DNA of 42,413 nt from an uncultured Clostridia bacterium (lineage in GTDB: Bacteria > Bacillota > Clostridia > Christensenellales > Borkfalkiaceae): the NCBI GenBank assembly GCA_947090365.1, contig CAMUNT010000005.1:1-42413 (forward strand). The letters run 5' to 3'. The notes under the pieces were generated by a model, which was not told the DNA's origin, searched no databases, and was given only the letters and a program-made list of their open reading frames with translations. Made by a program: the position numbers and the translations under genes. Within the stretch, counting starts at the first letter, position 1; each line of letters starts with the position of its first letter. This document shows positions 18,326 through 27,575 of this stretch, piece after piece.

Positions 18326-19333
18326 TTATACCTGCTTTTGGGCCGAATTCTTATGCGCCTCTCTGATTTTTGCATCTATTTCAGCAGAAACCTGCGGATT
18401 GCTCTTCAGATATTCGCGCATTTTTTCACGTCCCTGCGCGACCTTATCGTCATTATAATAATAAAAAGCTCCGCTTTTGGTCAAGATGCCGTATTCTACG
18501 CCCAAATCGATAAGACAGCCTTCCTGCGAAATACCTTCACCGTAAATAATATCGAACTCCGCAACCTTAAAAGGAGGCGCAACTTTATTTTTAACAACTT
18601 TACACTTAGCCCTGTTACCTACAATGTCTCCATCGCTTTTAAGCGCATCTGCTTTTCTTATATCAAGCCTTACGGTAGCAAAATATTTCAAAGCTTTACC
18701 GCCGGGTGTAGTTTCGGGATTACCGAACATAATACCTACTTTTTCGCGGAGCTGGTTAATGAATATTACACAGGTTTTCGACTTATTGGTAATCGCCGTA
18801 AGCTTTCTGAGTGCCTGCGACATTAATCTTGCAAGCAAGCCCACGTGAGTATCACCCATATCGCCCTCGATTTCGGCCTTAGGAGTTAATGCCGCGACAG
18901 AGTCAACGACAATAACATCAACCGCACTTGAACGAACGAGCGATTCGCATATATCAAGCGCTTGTTCGCCGGTGTCGGGTTGCGAGAGATATAGATCATC
19001 CGTATTTACTCCGAGTGCGTGAGCGTATTGAGCGTCAAGCGCATGTTCGGCATCGATAAAAGCTGCGACGCCTCCCGCTTTTTGCGTTTCGGCTATAATA
19101 TGCAGTGCAACGGTTGTTTTACCCGAGGATTCCGGTCCGTAAATTTCAAGTATTCTTCCGCGGGGAACACCGCCGACTCCGAGCGCAAGGTCAAGCGACA
19201 GACAGCCCGTAGGGATATATTCAAGGTCGGTATTTACCTTGTAATCACCAAGCTTCATAATTGCGCCTTTACCATACTGCTTTTCAATCATTGCAATAGT
19301 TGAATTTAGTGCTTTAAGTTTTTCTTCGTTCAT
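18326..19333 (-). CDS. recA: Recombinase RecA
   Basis: RecA forms filaments on single-stranded DNA, drives strand exchange and stimulates LexA cleavage. Walker A is GPESSGKT at 66-73. The Walker B region VDVIVVDSVAAL and the L2 region INQLREKVGIMFGNPETTPGG are intact. At 335 residues it is slightly shorter than usual because of a short C-terminal tail. There is no intein. An AGGAG ribosome site precedes the ATG. It sits 14 bases after cinA, the classic cinA-recA arrangement. I saw no LexA box at the operon promoter or just before recA. Confidence 0.99.
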   Translation of the reverse strand: MNEEKLKALNSTIAMIEKQYGKGAIMKLGDYKVNTDLEYIPTGCLSLDLALGVGGVPRGRILEIYGPESSGKTTVALHIIAETQKAGGVAAFIDAEHALDAQYAHALGVNTDDLYLSQPDTGEQALDICESLVRSSAVDVIVVDSVAALTPKAEIEGDMGDTHVGLLARLMSQALRKLTAITNKSKTCVIFINQLREKVGIMFGNPETTPGGKALKYFATVRLDIRKADALKSDGDIVGNRAKCKVVKNKVAPPFKVAEFDIIYGEGISQEGCLIDLGVEYGILTKSGAFYYYNDDKVAQGREKMREYLKSNPQVSAEIDAKIREAHKNSAQKQV

Positions 19334-19347
19334 ATTAAACTCCTGAA

Positions 19348-20451
19348 TTATTTTAACAATTTGTATGTGTGGAACAGTGCAAGATTTATAGCTGTATTGG
19401 TTATATTTTCTCTGTTACCGTTCAGATTATATTCGAATACAGAAAAATCTTCTCCCACTGCTACCGCTATATAAACAAGTCCTACAGGTTTAGAAGTACT
19501 GTCTGAGGTTGGCCCCGCTATACCCGTCGTAGCAATGCAGACGTCGCAACGCCCGTTATTACGCAGTCCTTCCGCCATTTCGTAAGCCGTTTGCTCGGAA
19601 ACCGCACCGTACCTGCCTAACGTAAATTCTTTTACGCCGAGCCTTGACATTTTCGACTCGTTGGAATAGGTATTCAACCCTTCGCAGTATACTTCGCTGA
19701 TACCCGGAATTTCCACAAGCTTTTTTGCAATCCCTCCGCCCGTAAAAGATTCCGCAACGCTGATTTTTGCCCTGCGCAACTTCAAAAGCTGAAATAATCT
19801 TTCTGCAAGCGAAATATCGTCCATTGCATAAATATTTTCGTTTAATCCTCCGACTATAATGCGGATAACACTGTCAAAAAGTTCTTTCGATATACTGTTG
19901 GGATACGTTATCTCAATACGGCAATCGCCGTAGCTTTCGCTTATACTGAAATCGATTTCCGCGCATTTCTGTTTTGCCTGATAAATGACCGAATTTAAGT
20001 GTGATGCAGAAACACCGTAAACCTTAATATACGATTTTTCGAATTTTTGTCCGTACTTGGTATCTAAAATCGTCTTGATTTCTCCGTACTGTAAATCGTT
20101 TTCTTTATCGGAATAGAGCATAAATACGTTGTCTGTACCTGAAATCAATATGCCTTTATTATTAAACTCTGCCCCGTAAAGCGCAGTCAAAAATGCTTTT
20201 AAGGTATTATCCATTGAATACGGACAATAAATATACAGGTTTTCGTAATTAATTCTTCCGTCACGCAATGCGTTAACTATTTCTTCTGCTCTGTCATAGG
20301 CGATATAAGCTATTTTATCGAAATAATAACCCAAACCGGAAAAAGCAGAAATAACCCCTTCCGCTTCGTCGAAAACGTTGATTTTTTTATTTCGGAATAC
20401 TAACAGACAATTTTTCTTTGTCCTGAATGCAGAAACTTTTTCTTTACTCAT
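19348..20451 (-). CDS. cinA: CinA-like protein with degenerate N-terminal domain
   Basis: The C-terminal half (about 215-367) is a clear CinA/PncC NMN amidohydrolase domain, with AESFTGG, LNTYSNESKMSRLGV and TTGIAGPTSDSTSKPVG. The middle (about 140-210) matches the KH-like linker of CinA. The N-terminal 135 residues stand where the MoaB-like ADP-ribose pyrophosphatase domain belongs but lack its GDELL and GGLGPTxDD motifs, so that activity is probably lost. Total length is 367 residues against about 410 usual. The NMN deamidase side would recycle nicotinamide mononucleotide, which fits with nadE in the same operon. It overlaps pgsA by four bases (ATGA). Confidence 0.9.
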   Translation of the reverse strand: MSKEKVSAFRTKKNCLLVFRNKKINVFDEAEGVISAFSGLGYYFDKIAYIAYDRAEEIVNALRDGRINYENLYIYCPYSMDNTLKAFLTALYGAEFNNKGILISGTDNVFMLYSDKENDLQYGEIKTILDTKYGQKFEKSYIKVYGVSASHLNSVIYQAKQKCAEIDFSISESYGDCRIEITYPNSISKELFDSVIRIIVGGLNENIYAMDDISLAERLFQLLKLRRAKISVAESFTGGGIAKKLVEIPGISEVYCEGLNTYSNESKMSRLGVKEFTLGRYGAVSEQTAYEMAEGLRNNGRCDVCIATTGIAGPTSDSTSKPVGLVYIAVAVGEDFSVFEYNLNGNRENITNTAINLALFHTYKLLK

Positions 20452-21119
20452 TTTTTTAATATGTGAATATTTTTAGCTATATAATTGATTCCCGAAGCAA
20501 CGGTCAGAACAACCGATAAAATAAAGAGAGACAGACCGATAATATTGACGATTACCGGAAACATACCATCATCAATCTGACGTAATCCTTCGCCGAAAAG
20601 TAAAAATCCGACGCAAAGATCCTGAGCGAACGTCTTGTATTTGCCGATTTTGTCGGCGGCTATCACTTCGCCCGAGCTTGCCGCAACCATTCTGAACCCG
20701 CTGATAATCAATTCACGCGCAACGATTACCAAAACGCCGCAAACCGCAACCAGTAGCATCCAGTTTCCCAGATTTGCACAAAATATCTGCGGAACGGTCA
20801 AAAACATAATAAAAGCCGTCAAAACCAGAACCTTATCTGCAATAGGATCGAGAAATTTCCCTAAATTTGTAACCAGATTGCGTTTTCTTGCAATAGCGCC
20901 GTCAAATAAATCAGTTATACACGCGATAGCGAACAGCGCCCAGACAACGAAATAACTGCCTGTAAAATTGACATAAAACAACGCTACGAAAACAGGTATA
21001 ATCAACATTCTGCTGAACGTAAGAACGTTCGGCAAATTCCAGACGGGGTTTACCGGCTTATTCTGTTTTCCAGATACGTCCGTATTTTCCGTTTTGATTT
21101 CTTCTTCGTTTTCAGTCAT
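20448..21119 (-). CDS. pgsA: CDP-diacylglycerol-glycerol-3-phosphate 3-phosphatidyltransferase
   Basis: PgsA makes phosphatidylglycerol phosphate from CDP-diacylglycerol and glycerol 3-phosphate in the membrane. The CDP-alcohol phosphotransferase signature DG-x2-AR-x8-G-x3-D-x3-D is complete, running from DGAIAR to GKFLDPIAD. Several membrane helices follow. A hydrophilic N-terminal extension of about 27 residues, rich in Glu and Lys, precedes the first helix. GGAGG lies about 6 bases before the ATG, supporting this start. It overlaps the end of rimO by 8 bases and cinA follows by a four-base overlap. Confidence 0.97.
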   Translation of the reverse strand: MTENEEEIKTENTDVSGKQNKPVNPVWNLPNVLTFSRMLIIPVFVALFYVNFTGSYFVVWALFAIACITDLFDGAIARKRNLVTNLGKFLDPIADKVLVLTAFIMFLTVPQIFCANLGNWMLLVAVCGVLVIVARELIISGFRMVAASSGEVIAADKIGKYKTFAQDLCVGFLLFGEGLRQIDDGMFPVIVNIIGLSLFILSVVLTVASGINYIAKNIHILKK

Positions 21120-22446
21120 AATAGTCCTCCGTTTTACCTATCAAATCATAACTGTCGTTATCGGTAATTATAACTTCGCTGTATTCACCTTGAACAGCGC
21201 TTTCCGCATTAAAATACACTTTCCCGTCAATGTCGGGCGCACTGAAATAAGCACGGCCTTCAAAACAATTTTTCTCATAATTTATACCGTCGCACATAAC
21301 GCGCAACTTTTTACCGACTAAGCTATGTAATTTCGCATAAGAAATTTCGCGCTGAACTGCATACAATTTTCGGACCCTGCGTTTTTTTACGGCGTTCGGA
21401 ACTTGGTTTTTCAGCTTATATGCGGACGTGTCAGGTTCTTTTGAATATGCAAAAAAGCCGCAATTTTCAAATTTCGCTTCACGCAAAAACGAACAAAGCC
21501 CCTCACACTCCTCTTCCGTTTCGGAAGGAAAACCCGTTATGAAAGTAGAACGCAATGCAATACCCGGTACGTTTTTTCTAAGTTTGTTTATAAGTTCGAG
21601 ATAGCTTTTACGGCTACCCTGCCTGTTCATTAACTTTAAAATTCTGTCCTCGCTGTGTTGTAGCGGCACGTCGAGGTATTTGACTATTTTATCGTTATCT
21701 CTGATCAACGCAATCAGACTGTCGTCAATCATTTCGGGATAACAGTACAGTAACCTTATACTTCTAATATTATCCAGCGCGCTAAGCTTAATTAAAAGTT
21801 CGGTTAATTTTTTCTGTCCGTATAAATCGATTCCGTATCTGGTAACGTCCTGTGCAACAAGAATCAGTTCTGAAATCTCACCGAGATTTTCAGCTTCGGA
21901 AATCAATTCCTCCATAGGATAACTTACGTATTTACCGCGGATTTTTGGTATAAGACAATAAGTGCAGTGGTTACTGCAACCGTCTGAAATTTTAAGATAA
22001 GCATAATGCTGGGGCGTTGTCAGCTCGCGGTTTCCGCAGTAAACGCCATTGCCTCTCCCGACGAAGTTAACTCTATCACCCGCATAAGATTTTTCTAACG
22101 CCTCGAAAAACTTATCATAATCGTAAGTTCCCAAGAAAATGTCTGCTTCTGTAAGGGAATTAAAAGTTTCGGAAATATACTTCTGAGGTAAGCATCCCGT
22201 AATAACGAGCTTTTCAAGCTTACCGCATTTATATCCCGCACAGTCTATTGCTGTGTATATCGCTTCCTTTCTCGATTCGTTTAAAAACGCGCAGGTATTG
22301 ATAATCAAAATCTGAGCCTCGTCGATTTCGGAAGTAACGGTACATCCCTTCTCTTTAATTATTGACAAAAGTTTTTCGGAATCTACCCTGTTCTTATCAC
22401 AACCGAGCGAAATTAATCCGAATTTCTTCTGTGAAAAATCAATCAT
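21112..22446 (-). CDS. rimO: Ribosomal protein S12 methylthiotransferase RimO
   Basis: RimO is a radical SAM enzyme that methylthiolates the conserved Asp of ribosomal protein S12, a paralogue of MiaB. The N-terminal cluster cysteines lie in SLGCDKNRVDSE, NTCAFLNESRKEA and TGCLPQK. The radical SAM motif is CSNHCTYC. The RimO-type LGCxKNxVD signature and the short TRAM tail distinguish it from MiaB. I placed the start at the second codon of a TTG-ATG pair, since GGAG lies 6 bases upstream of that ATG. It overlaps the end of ftsK by 8 bases. The ftsK-rimO-pgsA order is common in Clostridia. Confidence 0.98.
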   Translation of the reverse strand: MIDFSQKKFGLISLGCDKNRVDSEKLLSIIKEKGCTVTSEIDEAQILIINTCAFLNESRKEAIYTAIDCAGYKCGKLEKLVITGCLPQKYISETFNSLTEADIFLGTYDYDKFFEALEKSYAGDRVNFVGRGNGVYCGNRELTTPQHYAYLKISDGCSNHCTYCLIPKIRGKYVSYPMEELISEAENLGEISELILVAQDVTRYGIDLYGQKKLTELLIKLSALDNIRSIRLLYCYPEMIDDSLIALIRDNDKIVKYLDVPLQHSEDRILKLMNRQGSRKSYLELINKLRKNVPGIALRSTFITGFPSETEEECEGLCSFLREAKFENCGFFAYSKEPDTSAYKLKNQVPNAVKKRRVRKLYAVQREISYAKLHSLVGKKLRVMCDGINYEKNCFEGRAYFSAPDIDGKVYFNAESAVQGEYSEVIITDNDSYDLIGKTEDYYD

Positions 22447-25400
22447 CAACTTCTCCGTAAATATTGAAGAACTCTTCCTTGGATAAAAGCACTTTTCTAG
22501 GCTTCGAGCCTTCCGACTGCGTTACGTAATTCATATTTTCCATCCAGTCGATAATTTTGCAGGCCTTTATATACCCGACGGGAAATCTTCGCTGAATCAT
22601 TGAAACCGACGCCTGATTTGAATTTACGCAATAATTGAGCGCCTTTATATAAGTATCGTCGATTTTTATTTCTCCGCCGTCGCCCGCATTATCATCGTTC
22701 GAAACTGAATTGGAAGTTTCCTCTTCTACGGTATTAATGAAATCGGAAACAGTCTGATCGAAGTAGGTTTCGTTATGCGCTTTAACGAAATCGGTAACAC
22801 GCTGAACTTCGTGCGTATCGATGAAACAACCTTGAATACGCGCAAGATCCGGACTTTCTGCAGAACGGAAATACATATCGCCCTTACCTAAAAGCTTTTC
22901 GGCACCGCCGATATCGAAAATAGTACGCGCATCGTCGAACGAGTTAACTTTAAATCCTATTCTCGTAGGCAAGTTTGACTTAATAAGTCCCGTTATGCAG
23001 TTAACCGACGGACGCTGTGTCGCAAGAATAAGATGAATCCCGCAAGCACGCGCTTTCTGGACAAGCTTGATTATTCTGCTTTCTATATCTTTCTGCGCTT
23101 GAAGCATTAAATCACCGAACTCATCGAGTATTATAACGATTTTCGGAAGCTTTTCTTCACCTGCGGATAAATGTGCATTATACTCGTCAAGATTCTTCGT
23201 TGCCATTCCCTTTTCCGTCATTTCTTTGAAAAGAGAATATCTGCGCTCCATCTCTTTTATAGCCCAGTTCAGCGCTTTAATAGCCTTATCTACGTCATAG
23301 AGAATCTCGTTTATCATAAGGTGAGGAAGCTTATCGTAAGAGATAAACTCAACCTGTTTGGGATCGACAAGAATAAATCTCAGCTCTTCCGGTCCGTATT
23401 TATAAAGCAAACTTACTATAAGAGCGCTTAAACATATACTCTTACCGCTTCCTGTCGTACCGGCTACAAGCAGGTGCGGCATTTTAGTTATATCGGGACA
23501 TACAGCCTCGCCCTCAACATTTTTGCCCAGCGAGAAAGTAATTGAATTGGACTTACAGTTGATAAATTTGGGACTTGCCAGCATACTTTTTAGTCCGACA
23601 ACAGTTCTTACGTTATTGGGGACTTCTATTGAAAGAGCGCCTTTCGAATAATTGAGATAAGCGTTAACGTTATCTTTCATAAGCGCCATAGCAATAGCTT
23701 CTTTATACTTTAATGACTGTGTTATTTTAGTCTTATCTGCGATAACCACGTCGTACCGCGTAACGGCAGGGCCGATAATTACGTTAGAAACTTCGCTTTC
23801 GATTTTAAACCTTGAAAGCATTTCGACAATGGTTGCTTTATTATCTTCTATTTCACACGCATTCACGTTACTGTGTTCTGGATAATCGTCAAGTAAATCC
23901 AGCGTAGGTCGTATATACTTCTTCCATACGTGTCTGGGCTTTTCTTCCTCCGACGCCTTTTCTTCAATCTGCGCAGGCTGAGACGGACGTGACACGCCGA
24001 TTTCGGGAACTGGGCGCCTTTCTTCGACAGGCTTTGCCTCTTCGTAGGAAATAAGGTTTGTCGCACGCGGTTCTTCCTGCGTTACCCCTGAAAAATCGTC
24101 CTCTTCCTCATTATCATCATCGAAAAGCTCTGCTTTGCTTCTTTCCCTGCGCCTTGAAGACAAGCGCGAAATATCAGGCTCTATGCGAGTTTCCCCGCGA
24201 GGAGCATTTCCGAATAAACCGTACATAGACACCGATTCTCCGGGCTTATTACTATCCACGCGTTCAGCATCCTGTGTACGGCCACGCAAATCGGTAATCG
24301 GCGATTCCTCCACCGAACGGTTCAGCAAACCCTGTTCGGGGTCAATTGAACGTTCGCAAATCTCATTTATAGGAGTCTCGCGTTCTCTTGGTTCTTCGTT
24401 GCGCATATTTTCAGCCTTGTAAGTATCATTAGTTACCGTAGGCTCGTAAGAAGCAGGTTCACCCCCTACAATCGGCTCGGTATGACTGACCTCAGACGCG
24501 TTGCGTTCAAGCACGCTGTCTGTTTGCGCGGGGAAAGTTCCGCCGGATACCTGCTCGTAATCGTTCAGCTTATCAACGGGTTTATCGCCGTAAACGTAAT
24601 GAGACGGTGTAGTAGATGCAGGCTGTTTAAGCACGTCTTCCTGATAGCTTGTCCCGTACGACTGTTTCGGAATCGAACTTGTTTTACCGCTGTAAAAATT
24701 ACTGAGATAGTCCTGCTCACTCGTTTGAGGGCGGTTAAAGTAAGACTTCTCGTTAAAAATCATATTCCTTTTATAGCTTTCCGCATCAAACTCGCCCTTA
24801 GCGAATAAAATTTTTCTTCCGAGATTTTTTGACGAATAAGGATCGTTGTCCTCTTCCGCCCGTAACGATACAGGCTGACGGACTTCGGTACCGCGGACCG
24901 GTGCCTGTACAGGTACCGCCGTTTCCGATACAGCAGGTTTTTGGCTTTCGGCTACCTGCACGTCGGAAGTCTTTGTTGCACCTCCGCGTATTGTATTTGA
25001 ATAACCGATAGTTTTTTTACGCCTCTTTTTTAAATTTACAACCAAAAAATATCCGCTTACTATAACTAAAAGCGAAAATATAACGTATGCGCCGACAAAA
25101 GTGGCAATTTTTGCAACGGGATAAACGAATAAAGCACAAATAACCCCGCCGAAAGTATAACCCGAAAACCCTTTGGATGCGTTTTCATAACAATCGGAAA
25201 TATAACCGCCGTAGCTTTCTAATGAAATATTACTGCTTGTGACTGTGTGGAACAGCAAAAATAAGCAAAATGCAGAAACACTGATTGTAAGTGAAGTTTT
25301 TAATGAAAGTTTTATTTTTTTACCGAATATTAACCATTCTCCCAGATAAGCGATTAACCCCGTTAGCAAAAGCGAACCGTAACCGAAAGTACCGTACATA

Positions 25401-25573
25401 AAAGTACAGATTGCTTTGCCTATTCCCGCAAACACACTGCTTCCGGTAAAAAGCATCAATATAATAAGCGCACTGAAAAGCAACAGCGTCATACCAAGCG
25501 TTTCTTTCGTAAATACGTACGTAGTTTTATTGTTATTATTCAGTTCCTTCTTATCCTTCTTCTTTCTGATCAC
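22439..25573 (-). CDS. ftsK: DNA translocase FtsK/SpoIIIE
   Basis: FtsK pumps chromosomal DNA across the closing septum. Four membrane helices lie in the first 190 residues. A long, disordered, acidic and proline-rich linker follows (about 190-555). The RecA-like motor has HLLVAGTTGSGKSICLSAL as Walker A and IVIILDEFGDLML as Walker B, and a gamma winged helix ends the protein (about the last 75 residues). It is 1044 residues, at the long end because of the linker. I chose the GTG at 25573 since GGAGA precedes it by 7 bases. A GTG five codons earlier lacks a ribosome site. It is the first gene of the operon ending in nadE. Confidence 0.97.
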   Translation of the reverse strand: MIRKKKDKKELNNNNKTTYVFTKETLGMTLLLFSALIILMLFTGSSVFAGIGKAICTFMYGTFGYGSLLLTGLIAYLGEWLIFGKKIKLSLKTSLTISVSAFCLFLLFHTVTSSNISLESYGGYISDCYENASKGFSGYTFGGVICALFVYPVAKIATFVGAYVIFSLLVIVSGYFLVVNLKKRRKKTIGYSNTIRGGATKTSDVQVAESQKPAVSETAVPVQAPVRGTEVRQPVSLRAEEDNDPYSSKNLGRKILFAKGEFDAESYKRNMIFNEKSYFNRPQTSEQDYLSNFYSGKTSSIPKQSYGTSYQEDVLKQPASTTPSHYVYGDKPVDKLNDYEQVSGGTFPAQTDSVLERNASEVSHTEPIVGGEPASYEPTVTNDTYKAENMRNEEPRERETPINEICERSIDPEQGLLNRSVEESPITDLRGRTQDAERVDSNKPGESVSMYGLFGNAPRGETRIEPDISRLSSRRRERSKAELFDDDNEEEDDFSGVTQEEPRATNLISYEEAKPVEERRPVPEIGVSRPSQPAQIEEKASEEEKPRHVWKKYIRPTLDLLDDYPEHSNVNACEIEDNKATIVEMLSRFKIESEVSNVIIGPAVTRYDVVIADKTKITQSLKYKEAIAMALMKDNVNAYLNYSKGALSIEVPNNVRTVVGLKSMLASPKFINCKSNSITFSLGKNVEGEAVCPDITKMPHLLVAGTTGSGKSICLSALIVSLLYKYGPEELRFILVDPKQVEFISYDKLPHLMINEILYDVDKAIKALNWAIKEMERRYSLFKEMTEKGMATKNLDEYNAHLSAGEEKLPKIVIILDEFGDLMLQAQKDIESRIIKLVQKARACGIHLILATQRPSVNCITGLIKSNLPTRIGFKVNSFDDARTIFDIGGAEKLLGKGDMYFRSAESPDLARIQGCFIDTHEVQRVTDFVKAHNETYFDQTVSDFINTVEEETSNSVSNDDNAGDGGEIKIDDTYIKALNYCVNSNQASVSMIQRRFPVGYIKACKIIDWMENMNYVTQSEGSKPRKVLLSKEEFFNIYGEVDD

Positions 25574-25618
25574 TTTATATCTCCGCACAAAATCTTTGCA
25601 TTAAAACTATACGAGTTT

Positions 25619-25647
25619 ATTATAACATTTAGCAAAAAAAATAACAA
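25619..25647 (-). promoter_or_regulatory. Promoter of the ftsK-rimO-pgsA-cinA-recA-nadE operon
   Basis: On the minus strand, TTGTTA (25642-25647) and a perfect TATAAT (25619-25624) are 17 bases apart, with a TG one base before the -10. The leader to the GTG start is about 40 bases. No LexA-like box is seen here. Confidence 0.7.
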
Positions 25648-25691
25648 CAAAATGACAGCGATTTTAAGAAATTTTTATAATAATGTATATA

Positions 25692-25719
25692 CAAAAAAAG
25701 CGTATCGCAGACGATACGC
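25692..25719 (-). terminator. Terminator of murC
   Basis: An 8-bp stem (25700-25707 with 25712-25719) closes a four-base loop and is followed by seven T on the minus strand, about 25 bases after the murC stop. Confidence 0.88.
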
Positions 25720-25743
25720 AATTAATATATTTAAATTGGATTT

Positions 25744-27066
25744 TTATTGCTTTAAAATTTGGCCTGCAATAAAATAAATATCGCCTGCACCGAGAAATAA
25801 TACCGTATCACCTTTCCTCGCTTTGGAAATAAACTCGATTATATCTTCGGCGCAATTACCGTAACGCGCTTTTTTAACAGACTGCGCCAAAGTCAGCGCA
25901 CTGCCCGCATCGTCGAAATATTCGCGGGCCGGAAAGGTCTTATATATCAATAATTCGTTCAACGGAGACAATACGTTTACAAACTGTTCGAACAGAAGCT
26001 TCGTGCGCGAATATGTATGCGGTTGAAAGACCACAAAGAGCCTTCCCTTCGTTATATTCTTTACAGTCTTCAACGAAGCGCGAAGCTCGTTGGGATGGTG
26101 CGCGTAATCTGCATAAAATTTAACTCCGTCTTTTTCTTTAAGCTTTTCAAACCTGCGTTCAACTCCCGTAAAACCGTTCAGCCCGGAAGCGATTTTATCA
26201 AAAGTAATGCCGCTGCATCTCGCTACGGCTATCGAAGCAAGCGCATTCAGTACGTTATGCTTACCGAATACGCATAAAGTAACGGCGCCAAGCTTTTCTC
26301 CGCACTCGTATACGTTAAAGGAACAATACCCGTTATTTACTTTAATATTTTTCGCATAATAATCGGCCGATTTATCAAAACCGAAGCTTATCCCCGAAAG
26401 CCCAGGCAAATCGCGGTAAAGACAAACCGTCTGCTTTGCTCCTTGCGAAAAATCGGTGTAAGCCGATTTCAACGCTTCTTCACTACCGTAACACTCGATA
26501 TGATCTGCATCGCTGTTTAAAATTACGGCAACGTCGGGCTTTAAATGCAAAAAATTCTTTTTATATTCACAGGCTTCCGTAATAAAATAATCGTAACCGC
26601 AACAATGAAAATTGGAAAAAATTAAATCCTTACCGCCGATATGAGCGGTAAACTTTTTTCCGCCCGAGGCAAAAATGTGCGTAAGCATTGCACTGCACGT
26701 GGTCTTACCGTGGCACCCCGAAACCGCTATAACAGTTTTGAAATTTCTGCTTACTTCGTATAAAAATTGCCCTCTCGACATTATCGGTTTTGACAGCGCG
26801 ACAGCTTTATTCAGCCTGAAATCCGCATCATTAACGGCATCGGTATAAACAACGAAATCATAATAATCTATATCTTCCGCTTTGTCCCCGAAATTAATAC
26901 TTACGCCTTCTTTTACCAATTCATCCGTATACTCGTTTTCGGTAACGTCGCTACCGCCCACTTTTTTACCTAAACTAAGCAGATATTTTGCAAGTCCGCT
27001 CATACTGACTCCGCCGATTCCGATAAAGTAAAAGCTATTATATTTGTCAATAATATTAGAGCGCAT
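25744..27066 (-). CDS. murC: UDP-N-acetylmuramate-L-alanine ligase
   Basis: MurC adds L-alanine to UDP-MurNAc, the first step of the stem peptide. The N-terminal Rossmann domain has FIGIGGVSMSGLA. The ATP site is SGCHGKTT, where most MurC have GTHGKTT, so one Thr is Cys here. HHPNEL and the C-terminal ligase domain follow. The 440-residue length is slightly short but complete. The gene stands alone with its own terminator, outside the dcw operon, and diverges from spoVG. No Shine-Dalgarno sequence precedes the ATG and no convincing promoter was found. Confidence 0.97.
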   Translation of the reverse strand: MRSNIIDKYNSFYFIGIGGVSMSGLAKYLLSLGKKVGGSDVTENEYTDELVKEGVSINFGDKAEDIDYYDFVVYTDAVNDADFRLNKAVALSKPIMSRGQFLYEVSRNFKTVIAVSGCHGKTTCSAMLTHIFASGGKKFTAHIGGKDLIFSNFHCCGYDYFITEACEYKKNFLHLKPDVAVILNSDADHIECYGSEEALKSAYTDFSQGAKQTVCLYRDLPGLSGISFGFDKSADYYAKNIKVNNGYCSFNVYECGEKLGAVTLCVFGKHNVLNALASIAVARCSGITFDKIASGLNGFTGVERRFEKLKEKDGVKFYADYAHHPNELRASLKTVKNITKGRLFVVFQPHTYSRTKLLFEQFVNVLSPLNELLIYKTFPAREYFDDAGSALTLAQSVKKARYGNCAEDIIEFISKARKGDTVLFLGAGDIYFIAGQILKQ

Positions 27067-27150
27067 AGTATATTTTATTAAATTTTTCGCGTATTTGGCA
27101 CGAAAATTAAAAATTTTTTATAAAAAACGAAAATTTTTTGCTATAACTTA

Positions 27151-27179
27151 TTGAAATTATTTTTCTTTTATTGTACAAT
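27151..27179 (+). promoter_or_regulatory. Promoter of spoVG
   Basis: TTGAAA (27151-27156) and TACAAT (27174-27179) are 17 bases apart. Upstream, A- and T-tracts between 27100 and 27140, including a repeated ACGAAAATT, could act as an UP element. Confidence 0.7.
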
Positions 27180-27214
27180 ATAATCAATGAAAGTATTATC
27201 TGGCAGGTGAAGAA

Positions 27215-27478
27215 ATGAAAATCTCAGATGTACGAATCAGATTAGTTAACAAGGAGGACAATAAACTCAAAGCAGTTGCGTCAATGACTATCGACGAATG
27301 CTTCGTCATTCACGATATCAAAGTAATTGAAGCAACAGAGGGCGCGTTTATTGCGATGCCCAGCAGAAAAACCAATGATGGCGAATATAAGGATATTGCA
27401 CATCCGCTTAACACAGAGACCCGAGAAATTATAAAAGAAGCAATCCTTACGGCTTACTATGATGAACTTAAAAAATAA
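27215..27478 (+). CDS. spoVG: Septation regulator SpoVG
   Basis: An 87-residue SpoVG, a small nucleic-acid-binding regulator that affects septation, sporulation or virulence genes depending on species. The whole family pattern is present: MKISDVRIRLV at the start, ASMTIDECFVIHDIKVIE, the FIAMPSRK block and AHPLN. Its presence is not proof of sporulation, since many non-sporulating Firmicutes keep it. An AGGTGA ribosome site lies just before the ATG. It is a single gene between murC and ftsZ, ending at a strong terminator. Confidence 0.97.
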   Translation: MKISDVRIRLVNKEDNKLKAVASMTIDECFVIHDIKVIEATEGAFIAMPSRKTNDGEYKDIAHPLNTETREIIKEAILTAYYDELKK

Positions 27479-27526
27479 GGCACATTATTTGTTTTCCGTT
27501 AGTTAAATTAATACTGAATTTGTAAG

Positions 27527-27568
27527 AAACAAGAAGTCCGTCGTTATGACGGACTTCTTGTTTTATTT
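27527..27568. terminator. Terminator between convergent spoVG and ftsZ
   Basis: A perfect 16-bp stem (27527-27542 with 27548-27563) with a five-base loop is followed by a T-rich tract on the plus strand. The minus side has a weaker T-rich tract, so it can also end ftsAZ messages. Confidence 0.92.
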
Positions 27569-27575
27569 ATTACGG

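Noticed and set aside
25574..25743. A LexA box controlling the ftsK-recA operon
   Set aside because: No GAAC-N4-GTTC-like or other dyad was seen near the ftsK promoter or before recA.
27067..27150. Repeated ACGAAAATT with A and T tracts before spoVG as a repeat element
   Set aside because: Only two imperfect copies in AT-rich sequence; better explained as an UP element or chance.
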